Assembly: GCF_019139535.1 (NCBI RefSeq)
Contig: NZ_CP077073.1
Location: 939,001 to 1,003,000 of the forward strand
Origin: Pseudomonas muyukensis
GTDB taxonomy: Bacteria > Pseudomonadota > Gammaproteobacteria > Pseudomonadales > Pseudomonadaceae
Reading direction: 5' to 3'
Length of the DNA stretch: 64,000 nucleotides
In this document: positions 17,506-27,655 of the stretch, piece by piece
How the letters are laid out: the number at the start of each line of letters is the position of its first letter
Position numbering within the stretch: the stretch's first letter is position 1
Notes under the pieces: model-generated
Told to the model about the DNA's origin: nothing
Seen by the model: only the letters and a program-made list of their open reading frames with translations
Databases searched by the model: none
Position numbers and translations under genes: made by a program

Positions 17506-17883
17506 GACGTCGCTCCGGGAAAAAAGAGCGGGAGTATACCGCGTCGGCCCCGGATTCGCTGTCGCCTGCGACCAAGCGTGAGGTTATCGCTTCATCCTGT
17601 AGGGACCGCTCCTACAGGTCCGGTTGGGCCGGTCAGGAGGTGTATGCGAGCCGCGGGTGAGCGCACTCCATGCGGCGCTGCTGAAACCTGGGGCCGCTGC
17701 GCGCCCCATCGCGACGCATGCTGGCGAACCAGACGCCGCAGTGCATGGCACCGGCCTTGCCGGTGTTCGCCAGCAAGGCTGGCTCCGACAGCGCTAAAGA
17801 AATTCTTGGATCCAACGATCCACTGATAGTTACCCTGCCGGAGTACAGGGTTAGAATCCCCCGTCCCCAGCGAGAGTGCACGC
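17506..17883. other. 378-bp intergenic region with REP-like fragments
   Basis: Divergent gap between rlmI and the HDOD gene. CCTGTAGGGACCGCTCCTACAGG (17596-17618) is a near-perfect hairpin built from REP ends. CACCGGCCTTGCCGGTG near 17750 and GCCAGCAAGGCTGGC near 17770 are further short dyads, probably decayed REP sequence. The last ~100 bp before 17884 should hold the HDOD gene promoter, but I see no strong -10/-35 pair. No coding frame is convincing. Confidence 0.6.
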
Positions 17884-18756
17884 ATGTCCCAGGAACTTAC
17901 CGCCGAACAGATCCAGCAAGCCCTGCAGGGCATTACCATTCCGCCGCAGCCGCAGATCATGGTCGACCTGCAGTTCGAGCAGTACATGCCCGACCCGGAC
18001 CTGGAAACCATCGCCAAGTTGATCGCCCAGGACCCAGGCCTGTCCGGCGCCTTGCTCAAGCTGGTCAATTCGGCGCAGTTCGGCCTGGCGAATAAGATCG
18101 GTTCGATCCAGCGCGCGGTGAACCTGCTGGGTAGCCGTTCGATCATCAACCTGATCAACGCGCAGTCGATCAAGGGCGAGATGAGCGACGAGACCATCGT
18201 TACCCTCAACCCGTTCTGGGACACCGCCCAGGACGTGGCCATGACCTGCCTGACCCTGGCCAAGCGCACCGGCATCCAGGCGGTGGACGAGGCCTACACC
18301 CTGGGCCTGTTCCACGATTGCGGCGTGCCGCTGATGCACAAGCGCTTCCCCAACTACATGGAAGTGCTGGAGGAGTCCTACGCCAAGGCCAGCGATGAAG
18401 TGCGCGTGGTGGACACCGAGAACCGCGTGTTCAACACCAACCATTCGGTGGTCGGCTACTTCACCGCCAAGTCCTGGCGCCTGCCGGAGCACATCAGCGC
18501 GGCCATCGCCAACCACCACAACGCCCTGGCGGTGTTCCGCGACGAGTCCTCACGCAACACCCAGACCCAGCTGAAGAACCTGTTGGCGGTACTGAAGATG
18601 TCCGAGCACATCTGCGCCTCGTACCGGGTCCTGGGCAACCAGAGCGTCGATCACGAATGGAACATGGTCGGCCCGCTGGTGCTGGACTACATTGGCCTGA
18701 CCGAATACGACTTCGAGCAGCTCAAGCAGAACATTCGCGAAATGGGCGGGCACTGA
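17884..18756 (+). CDS. HDOD domain signalling protein
   Basis: 290-residue soluble protein made almost entirely of one HDOD domain, a degenerate relative of HD phosphohydrolases. The core shows IAKLIAQDPGLSGALLKLVNSAQFGL, the helix AVNLLGSRSIINL, the FHDCGVPLM segment where HD residues remain, and the late motif IANHHNAL. HDOD proteins usually act as signalling or scaffold partners rather than enzymes; partners here are unknown. There is no N-terminal receiver or GGDEF domain. mutM follows after 3 bp, so the two are probably co-transcribed. Confidence 0.88.
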   Translation: MSQELTAEQIQQALQGITIPPQPQIMVDLQFEQYMPDPDLETIAKLIAQDPGLSGALLKLVNSAQFGLANKIGSIQRAVNLLGSRSIINLINAQSIKGEMSDETIVTLNPFWDTAQDVAMTCLTLAKRTGIQAVDEAYTLGLFHDCGVPLMHKRFPNYMEVLEESYAKASDEVRVVDTENRVFNTNHSVVGYFTAKSWRLPEHISAAIANHHNALAVFRDESSRNTQTQLKNLLAVLKMSEHICASYRVLGNQSVDHEWNMVGPLVLDYIGLTEYDFEQLKQNIREMGGH

Positions 18757-18759
18757 ACC

Positions 18760-19572
18760 ATGCCGGAACTACCAGAGGTCGAGACCACCCGGCGCGGTAT
18801 CGCTCCGCACCTGGAAGGCCAGCGGGTCAGCCGCGTGGTGGTGCGCGACCGGCGCCTGCGCTGGCCGATTCCGGAAGACCTCGACGTGCGCCTGTCGGGG
18901 CAGCGGATCGTCAGTGTCGAGCGCCGGGCCAAGTACCTGTTGATCAACGCCGAGGTCGGCACGCTGATCAGCCACCTGGGCATGTCGGGCAACCTGCGCC
19001 TGGTCGAGCTGGGGTTGCCGGCGGCCAAGCACGAGCATGTGGATATCGAGCTGGAGTCGGGGCTGATGCTGCGCTACACCGACCCGCGGCGCTTTGGCGC
19101 CATGCTCTGGAGCCTCGACCCGCTCAACCATGAACTGCTCTTGCGCCTGGGGCCGGAGCCGTTGACCGAGCTGTTCGACGGCGAACGCCTGTTCCAGCTG
19201 TCGCGCGGGCGGTCGATGGCGGTCAAGCCGTTCATCATGGACAACGCGGTGGTGGTGGGGGTGGGCAACATCTACGCCACCGAGGCGTTGTTCGCCGCCG
19301 GTATCGACCCGCGCCGCGAGGCGGGCGGGATTTCCCGGGCGCGTTACCTGAAGCTGGCGATCGAGATCAAGCGCGTGCTGGCGGCGGCCATCGAGCAGGG
19401 CGGCACCACCTTGCGCGACTTCATCGGCGGCGATGGCCAGCCGGGGTATTTCCAGCAGGAGTTGTTCGTGTATGGGCGCGGTGGGCAGCCGTGCAAGCTG
19501 TGCGGCACCGAGCTGCGCGAGGTGAAGCTGGGGCAGCGGGCCAGCGTGTTCTGCCCGAAATGCCAGCGCTAG
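18760..19572 (+). CDS. mutM: Formamidopyrimidine-DNA glycosylase / AP lyase
   Basis: 270-residue base-excision repair enzyme removing 8-oxoguanine and ring-opened purines. The mature N-terminus [12 protein letters not shown] supplies the catalytic proline and glutamate. A conserved lysine in RRAKYLL is present, as are the H2TH region ([11 protein letters not shown]) and a C-terminal four-cysteine zinc finger (CKLC...CPKC, residues ~246-269). It starts 3 bp after the HDOD gene and shares its operon. The full expected length suggests function. Confidence 0.97.
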   Translation: MPELPEVETTRRGIAPHLEGQRVSRVVVRDRRLRWPIPEDLDVRLSGQRIVSVERRAKYLLINAEVGTLISHLGMSGNLRLVELGLPAAKHEHVDIELESGLMLRYTDPRRFGAMLWSLDPLNHELLLRLGPEPLTELFDGERLFQLSRGRSMAVKPFIMDNAVVVGVGNIYATEALFAAGIDPRREAGGISRARYLKLAIEIKRVLAAAIEQGGTTLRDFIGGDGQPGYFQQELFVYGRGGQPCKLCGTELREVKLGQRASVFCPKCQR

Positions 19573-19611
19573 CGTCAGTACGGAGCCTGCAGGGGCGGCC
19601 TGATGGGAATC

Positions 19612-19636
19612 TGTAGGAGCCGGCTTGCCGGCGCAA
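19612..19636. repeat. Single REP unit
   Basis: TGTAGGAGCCGGCTTGCCGG followed by CGCAA, one unpaired unit of the P. putida type REP, between convergent mutM and ggt. Confidence 0.8.
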
Positions 19637-19647
19637 GGGCCGAGGGC

Positions 19648-21329
19648 TCAGTAGCCTGTTGCTGACTGCCCCACGCCTCGCGGATCACTGGCCGCCTCCA
19701 CGGTCCCGCCAGCCTTGTCCCAATACAGCACCTGCTGATTTCCATACTGGCGCCCGACATCCTTCAGCCGATACCCGCGCTCTTCAAGTTCGGCCTTCTG
19801 CCGTGCACTGAACGTCCCCGGCTCATGCTCCAGCACATCCGGCAGGTACTGATGGTGATAGCGCGGCGTCGCCGGCCACTCGGCCACTGGCCTGCCTTCG
19901 AGCAGACCCATGACCGATAGCAGCACCATGCTGGGTATGCGGCTGCCGCCAGGGGTGCCGAAGCTGGCGAACTGGCCGGGGCTTTCGATGAAGGTCGGGC
20001 TCATGCTCGACAATGGCCGCTTGCCCGCCGCCACGGCATTCGCCTGGCTGCCCGCCAGCCCGTAGCTGTTGCTGCCGCCAGGATCGGCGGCGAAATCGTC
20101 CATTTCGTTGTTCAGCACCAGGCCGGTGCCGGGCACGCTGAAGGCCGCGCCAAACGGCAGGTTGACCGACAGCGTGGCCGAGACGGCATTGCCCTGGGCG
20201 TCGATCACCGAGAAATGCGTGGTGTGGTCGCCTTCGCGCCAGGCCGGCGAGGGCGGCAGGGCGCTGCTCGGCGTGGCCTGGTGCACCTCGATACTGTCGG
20301 CCAGGCCGGTCAGGTAGTGCCGCGCCAGCAGGCGATTGACCGGATTGCTGACATAGTCCGGGTCGCCCAGCAGGCCGCGGTCGCGGTAGGCGCGGCGCAG
20401 CACCTCGACTACGTAGTGGCTGCGCTGCACCGGCTCGGCACTCTGCCAGGGCAGGCGCTGGAGCATGGCCAGGCTCTGGGCCAGGGCGATGCCGCCGGCC
20501 GAGGGCGGTGGGCTGCTGATCAGCTCGCGCTGCTCGGCCAGTGGGTAGCGCAACGGCTCGCGCCAGGCGCTGCGGTAAGCGGCCAGGTCGTCCAGGGTCC
20601 AGATGCCGCCGGCCTGGCGCACGCCATCGACCAGGCGCTTGGCCAGCGGGCCGCGATAGAAACCGTCGCGACCGTGCTCGGCCATGCGCTGCAGGGTGGT
20701 GGCCAGCTCCGGCTGGCGGATCAGCGTGCCCAGGGCCGGTACGTCATTGCCGGCGAGGAACAGCCGGGCGCTCTCGGCGTCGTCACGCAGGGCGTTCAGG
20801 CGCATGGTGGCGCGGTCGCGGTAGATGCGGTCGACGGCAAAGCCCTGGTTGGCCAGGCGAATGGCCGGGGCCAGGCTGTCCTTGAGCGGCAGCTTGCCGT
20901 GGGTGGCGGCGAGGTCGGCCAGGGCCTGGGGCAGGCCGGGAATGGCGGCCGCCAGCGGGCCGTTGATCGACAGGCCCGGCTGCACCTTGCCGTCCTTGAG
21001 GTACATATCGGCACGCGCAGCGGCGGGCGCGCGCTCGCGCGCGTCGAGGAAGGCATAGCGCGGCGTGTCGCCCGCTTCGCGCAACAGGAAGAAACCGCCG
21101 CCGCCCAGGCCCGAGCCATAGGGCTCGACCACGGCCAGTGCGGCGCTGATGGCCACCGCGGCGTCGAAGGCGTTACCGCCCTGCTGCAGGATGTGCTGCG
21201 CCGCCGCGGTGGCTTCGTGGTGCGGGCTGGCGATCGCCGAGCGGCCCGGGCCTGCGGCCAGGGCACCGCTGGCCAGCAGCGCCAGGACGGCGCCGAGGGC
21301 TACGCGGCGTATTGCGGCGACGAACGGCA

Positions 21330-21330
<1 letters not shown>
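19648..21330 (-). CDS. ggt: Gamma-glutamyltransferase (periplasmic proenzyme)
   Basis: 560-residue N-terminal nucleophile hydrolase that cleaves gamma-glutamyl bonds such as those of glutathione. A signal peptide is visible (~1-26, ALLASGALAA). Autoprocessing is expected before Thr370 in DHTTHFSV, giving large and small subunits; GPLAAAIPG upstream and the PLSSMSPTF motif in the small subunit support the family. Its ATG overlaps the ferredoxin stop by one base (TGATG), so the two genes are translationally coupled, an arrangement without obvious biochemical logic. It ends close to a REP unit. Confidence 0.93.
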
Positions 21331-21617
<287 letters not shown>

Positions 21618-21689
21618 TCAAAGCGATGGGGGCAATTGTGCCGGATTCGCGCCCGCAGTGCACGCGGGCGCGACATCCTGCCCCGTGGC

Positions 21690-22280
<591 letters not shown>

Positions 22281-23879
22281 TCATGCGCGTGCTGCCAGGC
22301 GGCCGATCAGCGCGTCACTGAGCCGCGCGGCCAGGGCATACACCGATAATTGCGGGTTGGCGCCGATGCTGGTGGGGAACAGCGAACCATCGTGGATCGA
22401 CAGGTTTTCCAGCTGGTGGTGGCGGCCGAGGCTGTCGCACACGGCCTGGCGCGGGTCTTCGCCGAGGGCGCAGCCGCCCATCACATGGGCGCTGCCCAGG
22501 CGCATGCGCAACAGTTGCAGGGGCAACTGGTCGATCATCACCTGGGCTTGCCCGAGCGTGTCGACATAGCGGGCGTCGCCGTGCACCGGCAACACCCTGC
22601 GGGCACCGGCGGCGAACTGGATCTGCGCCATGCTGTGCCAGGCGCGACGCAAACCGTCGCGCAGGTAGTCGGTCACCGGGTAGTCGAGCACGGGCGAGCC
22701 GTCGCCGCGCAGTTCCACCTGGCCGCCGGGGCTGTCGGGGTGGAAGCCGTCGCGCAGCAGCGCCAGCATCACATGGGTGTGGGGCAGCTCGGCCATGCGC
22801 AGGGCGTTGTCCTGGCCATGGCCGCCCAGCAGGGTGCTGGCCAGCGCCGGGTGCAGCGGCGGCACCTCGAGCTTGTAGCCGACCGGACCGGTGACGCCCG
22901 CCTGCCATTGGAACTGGTCGCTGTAGATCGACTGCGGGGCGCCGTAGTAAGGGTCGATGCGTGCCCCGAACTGCGCGGCGCTGAAATTGACCAGGTGCAG
23001 GAAGGTGCGTTTGCCCAGGCGCTGGTGCGGGTCTGGCGCCTGGGAGCGCAGCAGCAAGGCCGGGCTGTTGATGCCGCCGCCGGCCAGCACGTAGTGGCGG
23101 GCACGCACGCGCACCTGGCGGCCGCTGGGCTGGATGCCCTGGGCGTCGAGGGCCTGGCATTGCAGGTGGTCGATGCGCTGGCCGTCGTGGCTGAAACGTT
23201 CGGCGCGGGCCAGGTAGAGCAGCGCGCCGCCGTTGTCCAGGGTGGCGGGGATGCTGGTCACCAGCATCGACTGCTTGGCGTTGACCGGGCAGCCCATGCC
23301 GCAATAACCCAGGTTCCAGCAGCCGCGCACATTGCGCGGGATCACCGCCCAGCGATGGCCGAGGGCCTCGCAGCCACGGCGCAGCACGTCGTTGTTGGCG
23401 TTCGGCGGCAGCGCCCAGGGGCTGATGCCCAGGCGTTGCTCCATGCGCGCGAACCAGGGTGCCATGGTGGCACTGTCGAGGCCTTCGACTGCGTGTTCCC
23501 GGGCCCAGTGCTCCAGGGTCTGGGGTGGGGTGCGAAAGCTCGAGGTCCAGTTGACCAGGGTGGTGCCGCCCACCGCCCGGCCCTGGAGGATGGTGATGGC
23601 GCCATCCTTGCTCAGGCGCCCGAGGCCTTCCTGGTAGAGGTCGGCGTAGGCCTGGTTTTCCAGCAGGTGGAAGTCGCTGCTGGTTTTCAGCGGGCCTTCC
23701 TCGATCAGCAGCACCTTCAGCCCGGCGGCGCTGAGCAGCTCGGCAGTGGTGGCGCCGCCCGCGCCGCTGCCGATCACGGCGACGTCGGCCTCGAGGGTCT
23801 GGTCCTGCTCCAGGCGTGAACCGTCATGGGTGATCCAGCCTCGTTCGAGGCCTTGGCGAAACGGGTCTGGCACGGGCAT
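22281..23879 (-). CDS. laoA: GMC-family oxidoreductase, long-chain alcohol dehydrogenase LaoA
   Basis: 532-residue FAD-dependent oxidoreductase. The dinucleotide-binding motif GSGAGGATTAELL lies at ~37-49, GMC signature segments GRAVGGTTLVNW and GGGINSPALL follow, and the C-terminal substrate/FAD region contains SAHVMGGCALG and GANPQLSVYALA. A cysteine-rich stretch (CWNLGYCGMGCPV) is typical of bacterial alcohol-oxidising GMC enzymes. It is the last gene of a laoB-laoC-laoA operon matching P. aeruginosa PA0366-PA0365-PA0364, shown there to oxidise long-chain alcohols; the substrate here is inferred from that context. Confidence 0.88.
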   Translation of the reverse strand: MPVPDPFRQGLERGWITHDGSRLEQDQTLEADVAVIGSGAGGATTAELLSAAGLKVLLIEEGPLKTSSDFHLLENQAYADLYQEGLGRLSKDGAITILQGRAVGGTTLVNWTSSFRTPPQTLEHWAREHAVEGLDSATMAPWFARMEQRLGISPWALPPNANNDVLRRGCEALGHRWAVIPRNVRGCWNLGYCGMGCPVNAKQSMLVTSIPATLDNGGALLYLARAERFSHDGQRIDHLQCQALDAQGIQPSGRQVRVRARHYVLAGGGINSPALLLRSQAPDPHQRLGKRTFLHLVNFSAAQFGARIDPYYGAPQSIYSDQFQWQAGVTGPVGYKLEVPPLHPALASTLLGGHGQDNALRMAELPHTHVMLALLRDGFHPDSPGGQVELRGDGSPVLDYPVTDYLRDGLRRAWHSMAQIQFAAGARRVLPVHGDARYVDTLGQAQVMIDQLPLQLLRMRLGSAHVMGGCALGEDPRQAVCDSLGRHHQLENLSIHDGSLFPTSIGANPQLSVYALAARLSDALIGRLAARA

Positions 23880-23929
23880 GGGCTTCTCTCTGGCAGCTAT
23901 CGGGTGGTTGAAACCATGGGCGCGATGAG

Positions 23930-24415
23930 TCAGATCCTGGGTGGCCCGGGGTAGCCGCAGGCCGCCCAGGCTTCGGGGCGCTCGTACCAGGCCATCAACA
24001 GCAATTGCAGCAACGACGCATGTCCCTGGCGCAGCAGGTCCAGTGAACTGTCGCGCCAGCGTTGCAGAAACGCCTCGACCTGCGTGGCGTCAGCGCTTGC
24101 CCAACTGCCCCAGACCCCGGTCAACGGCCCGCGGGTCAGGGGCAGGCTCAGCACATCGAACAATTGCCGGCTGAGCTTGAGCATGGCCGGCGACAGTGCT
24201 GCCAGCTTGTGGTCGAGGCTATGCAGCACCAGCTCGGGGGCTGCCTGGGTGCCGGCCAGCACCACCGGGATCAACGCCCGCAGCAGCGCCAGGTCGTCCT
24301 CGCGCAGCGCGTGGTAGCCGCTCGCGGGCGTCTGCTGGGCGCACCCGAGCAGGCTGGTGGCGCCCAGGAACAGCGTGGCGCCCATGCCCAGGCGCAGCAG
24401 CTCGCGGCGCTGCAT
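23930..24415 (-). CDS. laoC: LaoC-like small Tat/lipoprotein partner of the GMC dehydrogenase
   Basis: 161-residue exported protein. The start MQRRELLRLG carries a twin-arginine motif and the hydrophobic segment ends in LLGC, a lipobox, so it is probably Tat-exported and lipid-anchored. The remainder is helical with no recognised enzyme motif; size and Tat signal resemble subunit 3 of gluconate-dehydrogenase-type GMC complexes (inference). ATG 24415 overlaps the laoB stop by one base (TGATG), and laoA follows 50 bp later. Its P. aeruginosa counterpart is needed for long-chain alcohol use. Confidence 0.8.
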   Translation of the reverse strand: MQRRELLRLGMGATLFLGATSLLGCAQQTPASGYHALREDDLALLRALIPVVLAGTQAAPELVLHSLDHKLAALSPAMLKLSRQLFDVLSLPLTRGPLTGVWGSWASADATQVEAFLQRWRDSSLDLLRQGHASLLQLLLMAWYERPEAWAACGYPGPPRI

Positions 24416-25845
24416 CAGCGGATGAACAGCTTGTAGACCAGGCGTTGCAAGGCCTTGCCATAGGGTGGGTAGATCAGCCGGGCCGCATTGATGCGCTGCT
24501 TGGCCAGCACCGCCTTGGCCTTGCTGAAGGTCAGGAAACCCTCGTGGCCATGGTAGTGGCCCATACCCGACGGGCCGATGCCGCCGAACGGCAGGTCGTC
24601 CTGGGCCACGTGCAACAGGGTGTCGTTGAGGCACACCCCGCCGGAGTGGGTGTCGCGCAGCACCCGCGCCTGCTCGGCGCGGTCGTAGCCGAAGTAGTAC
24701 AGGGCCAACGGCCGCGGGCGCTGGTTGATGTAGGCCAGCGCCTGGTCGAGGCTGTCGTAGGGCACCAGCGGCAGCAGCGGGCCGAAGATCTCCTCGTGCA
24801 TCACCTGCATGTCGTCGTTCACCTCAAGCAGCAGGTGTGGCGGCAGGCAGCGGCCCTGGCGGGGCTCGTCGGGGTACAGGTCGAGCACCTGGGCGCCGCG
24901 GGCGCGGGCGTCGGCCAGCAGGTGCTCGAGGCGCTGCAACTGGCGTGGGTTGATGATGCGGGTGTAGTCAGGGTTGTCGGTAACCCGCGGGAACTGCCGG
25001 CGCACGGCGCGCTGGTAGGCCTCGGCGAAGGCGCCCAGGCGGTTGCGCGGCACCAGCACGTAGTCGGGGGCGACGCAGGTCTGCCCAGCGTTGAGGTGCT
25101 TGCCGAAGGCGATGCGTTCGGCGGCGGTGTCCAGGGGCACCTGCTGCGAGACGATGGCCGGCGACTTGCCGCCCAGCTCGAGGGTCACCGGGGTGAGGTT
25201 GTGCGCCGCGGCCTGCATGACATGGCGGCCCACGCCGGTGGCGCCGGTGAACAGCAGGTGGTCGAAGGGCAGGCGCGAGAAAGCCTGGCCCACCTCCACC
25301 TCGCCCAGCACCACGCTGACCAGGTCGGCGGGGAACACCCGCTCGAGCAACGCCTTGAGCAGCAGGCCGGTGGCCGGGGTGGCCTCGCTGAGCTTGAGCA
25401 TCACCCGGTTGCCGGCGGCCAGGGCGCCGGTCAGCGGGCCGATGGCGAGAAACAGCGGGTAGTTCCACGGCACGATCACCCCCACCACCCCCAGCGGCTG
25501 GTACAGCACCTTGGCGCTGGCCGGCTGGAACGCCAGGCCCGCGCGCCGCCGTGATGGTCGCATCCAGCGCTGCAGGTGGCGCTCGGCATGGCGCAGGCCC
25601 TGCACCGAGGGCAGCAGTTCGGCGATCAGGGTCTCGTCGCGGCTGCGCCCGGAAAAGTCGCTGTCGATGGCCGCGATCAGCGCTTGCTGCTCATTCACCA
25701 GGGCTTCGCGCAGGCTTTTCAACCACTGCCGGCGTTGCGCGGCCGGCGGCATGGGGTTGTCGACGAACGCCTGGCGCTGGGCGGCGAACATCGCCTCCAG
25801 CCCGAGGTCGGATGCAACAGGAGGTGGGGTGGTGATCGAGGTCAT
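24415..25845 (-). CDS. laoB: Aldehyde dehydrogenase LaoB (coniferyl-aldehyde-dehydrogenase-like)
   Basis: 476-residue NAD(P)-dependent aldehyde dehydrogenase. Active-site elements: PWNYPLFLAIGP, LSEATPATG, the TGATGVG cofactor loop, LELGGKSP with the general-base glutamate, and the nucleophile cysteine in NAGQTCVAPDY. A hydrophobic/basic C-terminal tail suggests membrane association, as in fatty-aldehyde dehydrogenases. It should convert the aldehyde made by LaoA into a fatty acid. First gene of the operon, divergent from laoR, with the intergenic dyad at 25874-25889 between them. Confidence 0.88.
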   Translation of the reverse strand: MTSITTPPPVASDLGLEAMFAAQRQAFVDNPMPPAAQRRQWLKSLREALVNEQQALIAAIDSDFSGRSRDETLIAELLPSVQGLRHAERHLQRWMRPSRRRAGLAFQPASAKVLYQPLGVVGVIVPWNYPLFLAIGPLTGALAAGNRVMLKLSEATPATGLLLKALLERVFPADLVSVVLGEVEVGQAFSRLPFDHLLFTGATGVGRHVMQAAAHNLTPVTLELGGKSPAIVSQQVPLDTAAERIAFGKHLNAGQTCVAPDYVLVPRNRLGAFAEAYQRAVRRQFPRVTDNPDYTRIINPRQLQRLEHLLADARARGAQVLDLYPDEPRQGRCLPPHLLLEVNDDMQVMHEEIFGPLLPLVPYDSLDQALAYINQRPRPLALYYFGYDRAEQARVLRDTHSGGVCLNDTLLHVAQDDLPFGGIGPSGMGHYHGHEGFLTFSKAKAVLAKQRINAARLIYPPYGKALQRLVYKLFIR

Positions 25846-25873
25846 GGCGCGGACACCCGTGGCTGGAAGTGAA

Positions 25874-25889
25874 TAGAGCCTATACTCTA
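25874..25889. promoter_or_regulatory. Candidate LaoR operator
   Basis: TAGAG-CCTATA-CTCTA, a 5-bp inverted repeat with a 6-bp spacer, lies 29 bp upstream of laoB and 127 bp upstream of laoR in the divergent promoter region. A TetR repressor would be expected to bind such a dyad over the laoB promoter. The short arms make this tentative. Confidence 0.35.
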
Positions 25890-26015
25890 ATTCTTTCCAG
25901 GGAGAGTGTTTTTTCTGCCAGATCAACGGACATTCGTGCAGCCCGGCCCTGACGTTACCGGGCAATAGCCCGTAAGATGCCCCATCACTTGAACGCCCGG
26001 AGACTGGAGCTGAGC

Positions 26016-26681
26016 ATGGCCCCGCGCATGAAGACCCGAGAGCGCATCGTGCAGAACAGCCTGGAGCTGTTCAACCAGCAGGGCGAGCGCAGTGTCAGTA
26101 CCAACCACATTGCCGCGCACATGGAAATTTCGCCCGGCAACCTGTACTACCACTTCCCCAACAAGCAGGCGATCATCGCCTTGCTGTTCAGCCAGTACGA
26201 AGAGCTGGTCGACAGTTTTTTGCGCCCGCCCCAGGGCCGCGTCGCCACCGTCGAGGACAAGCGTTTCTACCTCAAGGCGCTGCTGGCGGCGATGTGGAAC
26301 TACCGTTTCCTGCACCGCGACCTCGAGCACCTGCTCGACAGCGACCCAGAGCTGGCCGCCCGCTACCGGCGCTTCTCGCGGCGCTGCCTGCAGCAGGGCC
26401 AGGCGATCTACCGTGGTTTCGTCGAGGCCGGGATCCTGGCCATGGAGGCTGCGCAGATCGAATCGCTGACCATCAATGCCTGGATCGTGCTGACCTCCTG
26501 GGTGCGTTTTCTCAGCACCACCCGCGAGCATAGCGCGCACCTGGGCGAGGAAGCGTTCAAACGCGGCGTGTACCAGGTGCTGGTGCTGGAGCTGGGGTTT
26601 GTCACCCCGGCCTCGCGCGGTGCGGTGGATGCCCTGTGCGACGAGTTCCACGTTCCCTTCAACCAGGCCCTGGAGCACTAG
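26016..26681 (+). CDS. laoR: TetR-family repressor LaoR
   Basis: 221-residue TetR/AcrR regulator. The N-terminal helix-turn-helix is around residues 20-50 (VSTNHIAAHMEISPGNLYYHFPNK), followed by an all-helical ligand domain. ATG 26016 is preceded by GGAG at 26006-26009. It is divergent from laoB and in the same position as P. aeruginosa PA0367, so it probably represses the lao operon until a long-chain alcohol, aldehyde or acyl product appears (inference). sseA follows after 34 bp. Confidence 0.88.
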   Translation: MAPRMKTRERIVQNSLELFNQQGERSVSTNHIAAHMEISPGNLYYHFPNKQAIIALLFSQYEELVDSFLRPPQGRVATVEDKRFYLKALLAAMWNYRFLHRDLEHLLDSDPELAARYRRFSRRCLQQGQAIYRGFVEAGILAMEAAQIESLTINAWIVLTSWVRFLSTTREHSAHLGEEAFKRGVYQVLVLELGFVTPASRGAVDALCDEFHVPFNQALEH

Positions 26682-26715
26682 CCAGGGCCATCGAGCCACC
26701 TGTCAGGAGATTGTC

Positions 26716-27570
26716 ATGCCCCTTGCGCAACTGATCACCCCGCAGCAACTGGCCGAGCGCCTGGACGCGCCCGGCCTGGTGATCCTCGATTGTCGCTTTG
26801 CCCTGGAAGATGTCGACTACGGCCAACGCAGCTATGCCCAAGGGCATATCGCCGGGGCGCACTTCGCCGACCTGGAACGCGACCTGAGCGGGCCGGTGGT
26901 CAAGGGCCGCACCGGGCGGCACCCGTTGCCAGACCCGCACCGGCTGGTCGAGCGCCTGCGCGAGTGGGGGCTGGACGACGACAGCCAGGTGGTGCTCTAC
27001 GACGACGGCCCAGGGGCTTATGCCGCCCGTGCCTGGTGGTTGCTGGCCTGGTTGGGCAAGCGCAGCGCGGTGTTCATCCTCGATGGCGGGCTCAAGGCCT
27101 GGCATGCCGCGCACCTGCCGCTGAGCCTCGACCCGCCGCCACGGCGCGAGGGCACGTTCAGCGGTGAGCCAGACATGAAACTGTTGGTCGACGCCGAGCA
27201 CCTGGCCAAGCGCCTGGGCGACCCGGCGCTGACCTTGATCGATGCCCGCGGGCTGCCGCGTTTTCGTGGCGAGGTGGAGCCAATCGACCCGGTGGCTGGG
27301 CATATTCCGGGGGCGCAGTGCGCGGCGTTTACCGACAACCTCGGTGCCGACGGGCGCTTCCTGCCGGCCGTGCAACTCAAGCAGCGTTTTGCCGAAAAAC
27401 TGGGCGATCGCTCGCCGGAGCAGCTGGTGGCCTACTGCGGCTCGGGCGTGACCGCTTGCCACAACCTGTTCGCCCTGGCGCTGGCGGGCTATCCGTTGGG
27501 GCGGCTGTACGCAGGTTCCTGGAGCGAGTGGATCAATGAGCCGCAACACCCCGTGGCGACCGGCGACTGA
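26716..27570 (+). CDS. sseA: Thiosulfate/3-mercaptopyruvate sulfurtransferase
   Basis: 284-residue enzyme with two rhodanese domains: an inactive N-terminal one and a catalytic C-terminal one whose loop YCGSGVTACH holds the persulfide cysteine. The CGSGVTA loop is typical of mercaptopyruvate sulfurtransferases by family knowledge. AGGAGA at 26705-26710 marks ATG 26716. The same frame extends upstream into laoR but is not coding there. It is likely cytosolic, as no signal peptide is visible. Confidence 0.92.
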   Translation: MPLAQLITPQQLAERLDAPGLVILDCRFALEDVDYGQRSYAQGHIAGAHFADLERDLSGPVVKGRTGRHPLPDPHRLVERLREWGLDDDSQVVLYDDGPGAYAARAWWLLAWLGKRSAVFILDGGLKAWHAAHLPLSLDPPPRREGTFSGEPDMKLLVDAEHLAKRLGDPALTLIDARGLPRFRGEVEPIDPVAGHIPGAQCAAFTDNLGADGRFLPAVQLKQRFAEKLGDRSPEQLVAYCGSGVTACHNLFALALAGYPLGRLYAGSWSEWINEPQHPVATGD

Positions 27571-27576
27571 CCTGGA

Positions 27577-27652
27577 CCTGTAGGAGCCTTGCTGGCGATG
27601 CAAGGCGCAGCCTTGCCAGCAGGCCCATTCACCAGCAAGGCTGGCTGCTGCA
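27577..27652. repeat. Degenerate REP-like hairpin
   Basis: CCTGTAGGAGCCTTGCTGGCGA followed by CCTTGCCAGCAGG and CCAGCAAGGCTGG. These are diverged REP arms between convergent sseA and yheT. Confidence 0.65.
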
Positions 27653-27655
27653 GAG

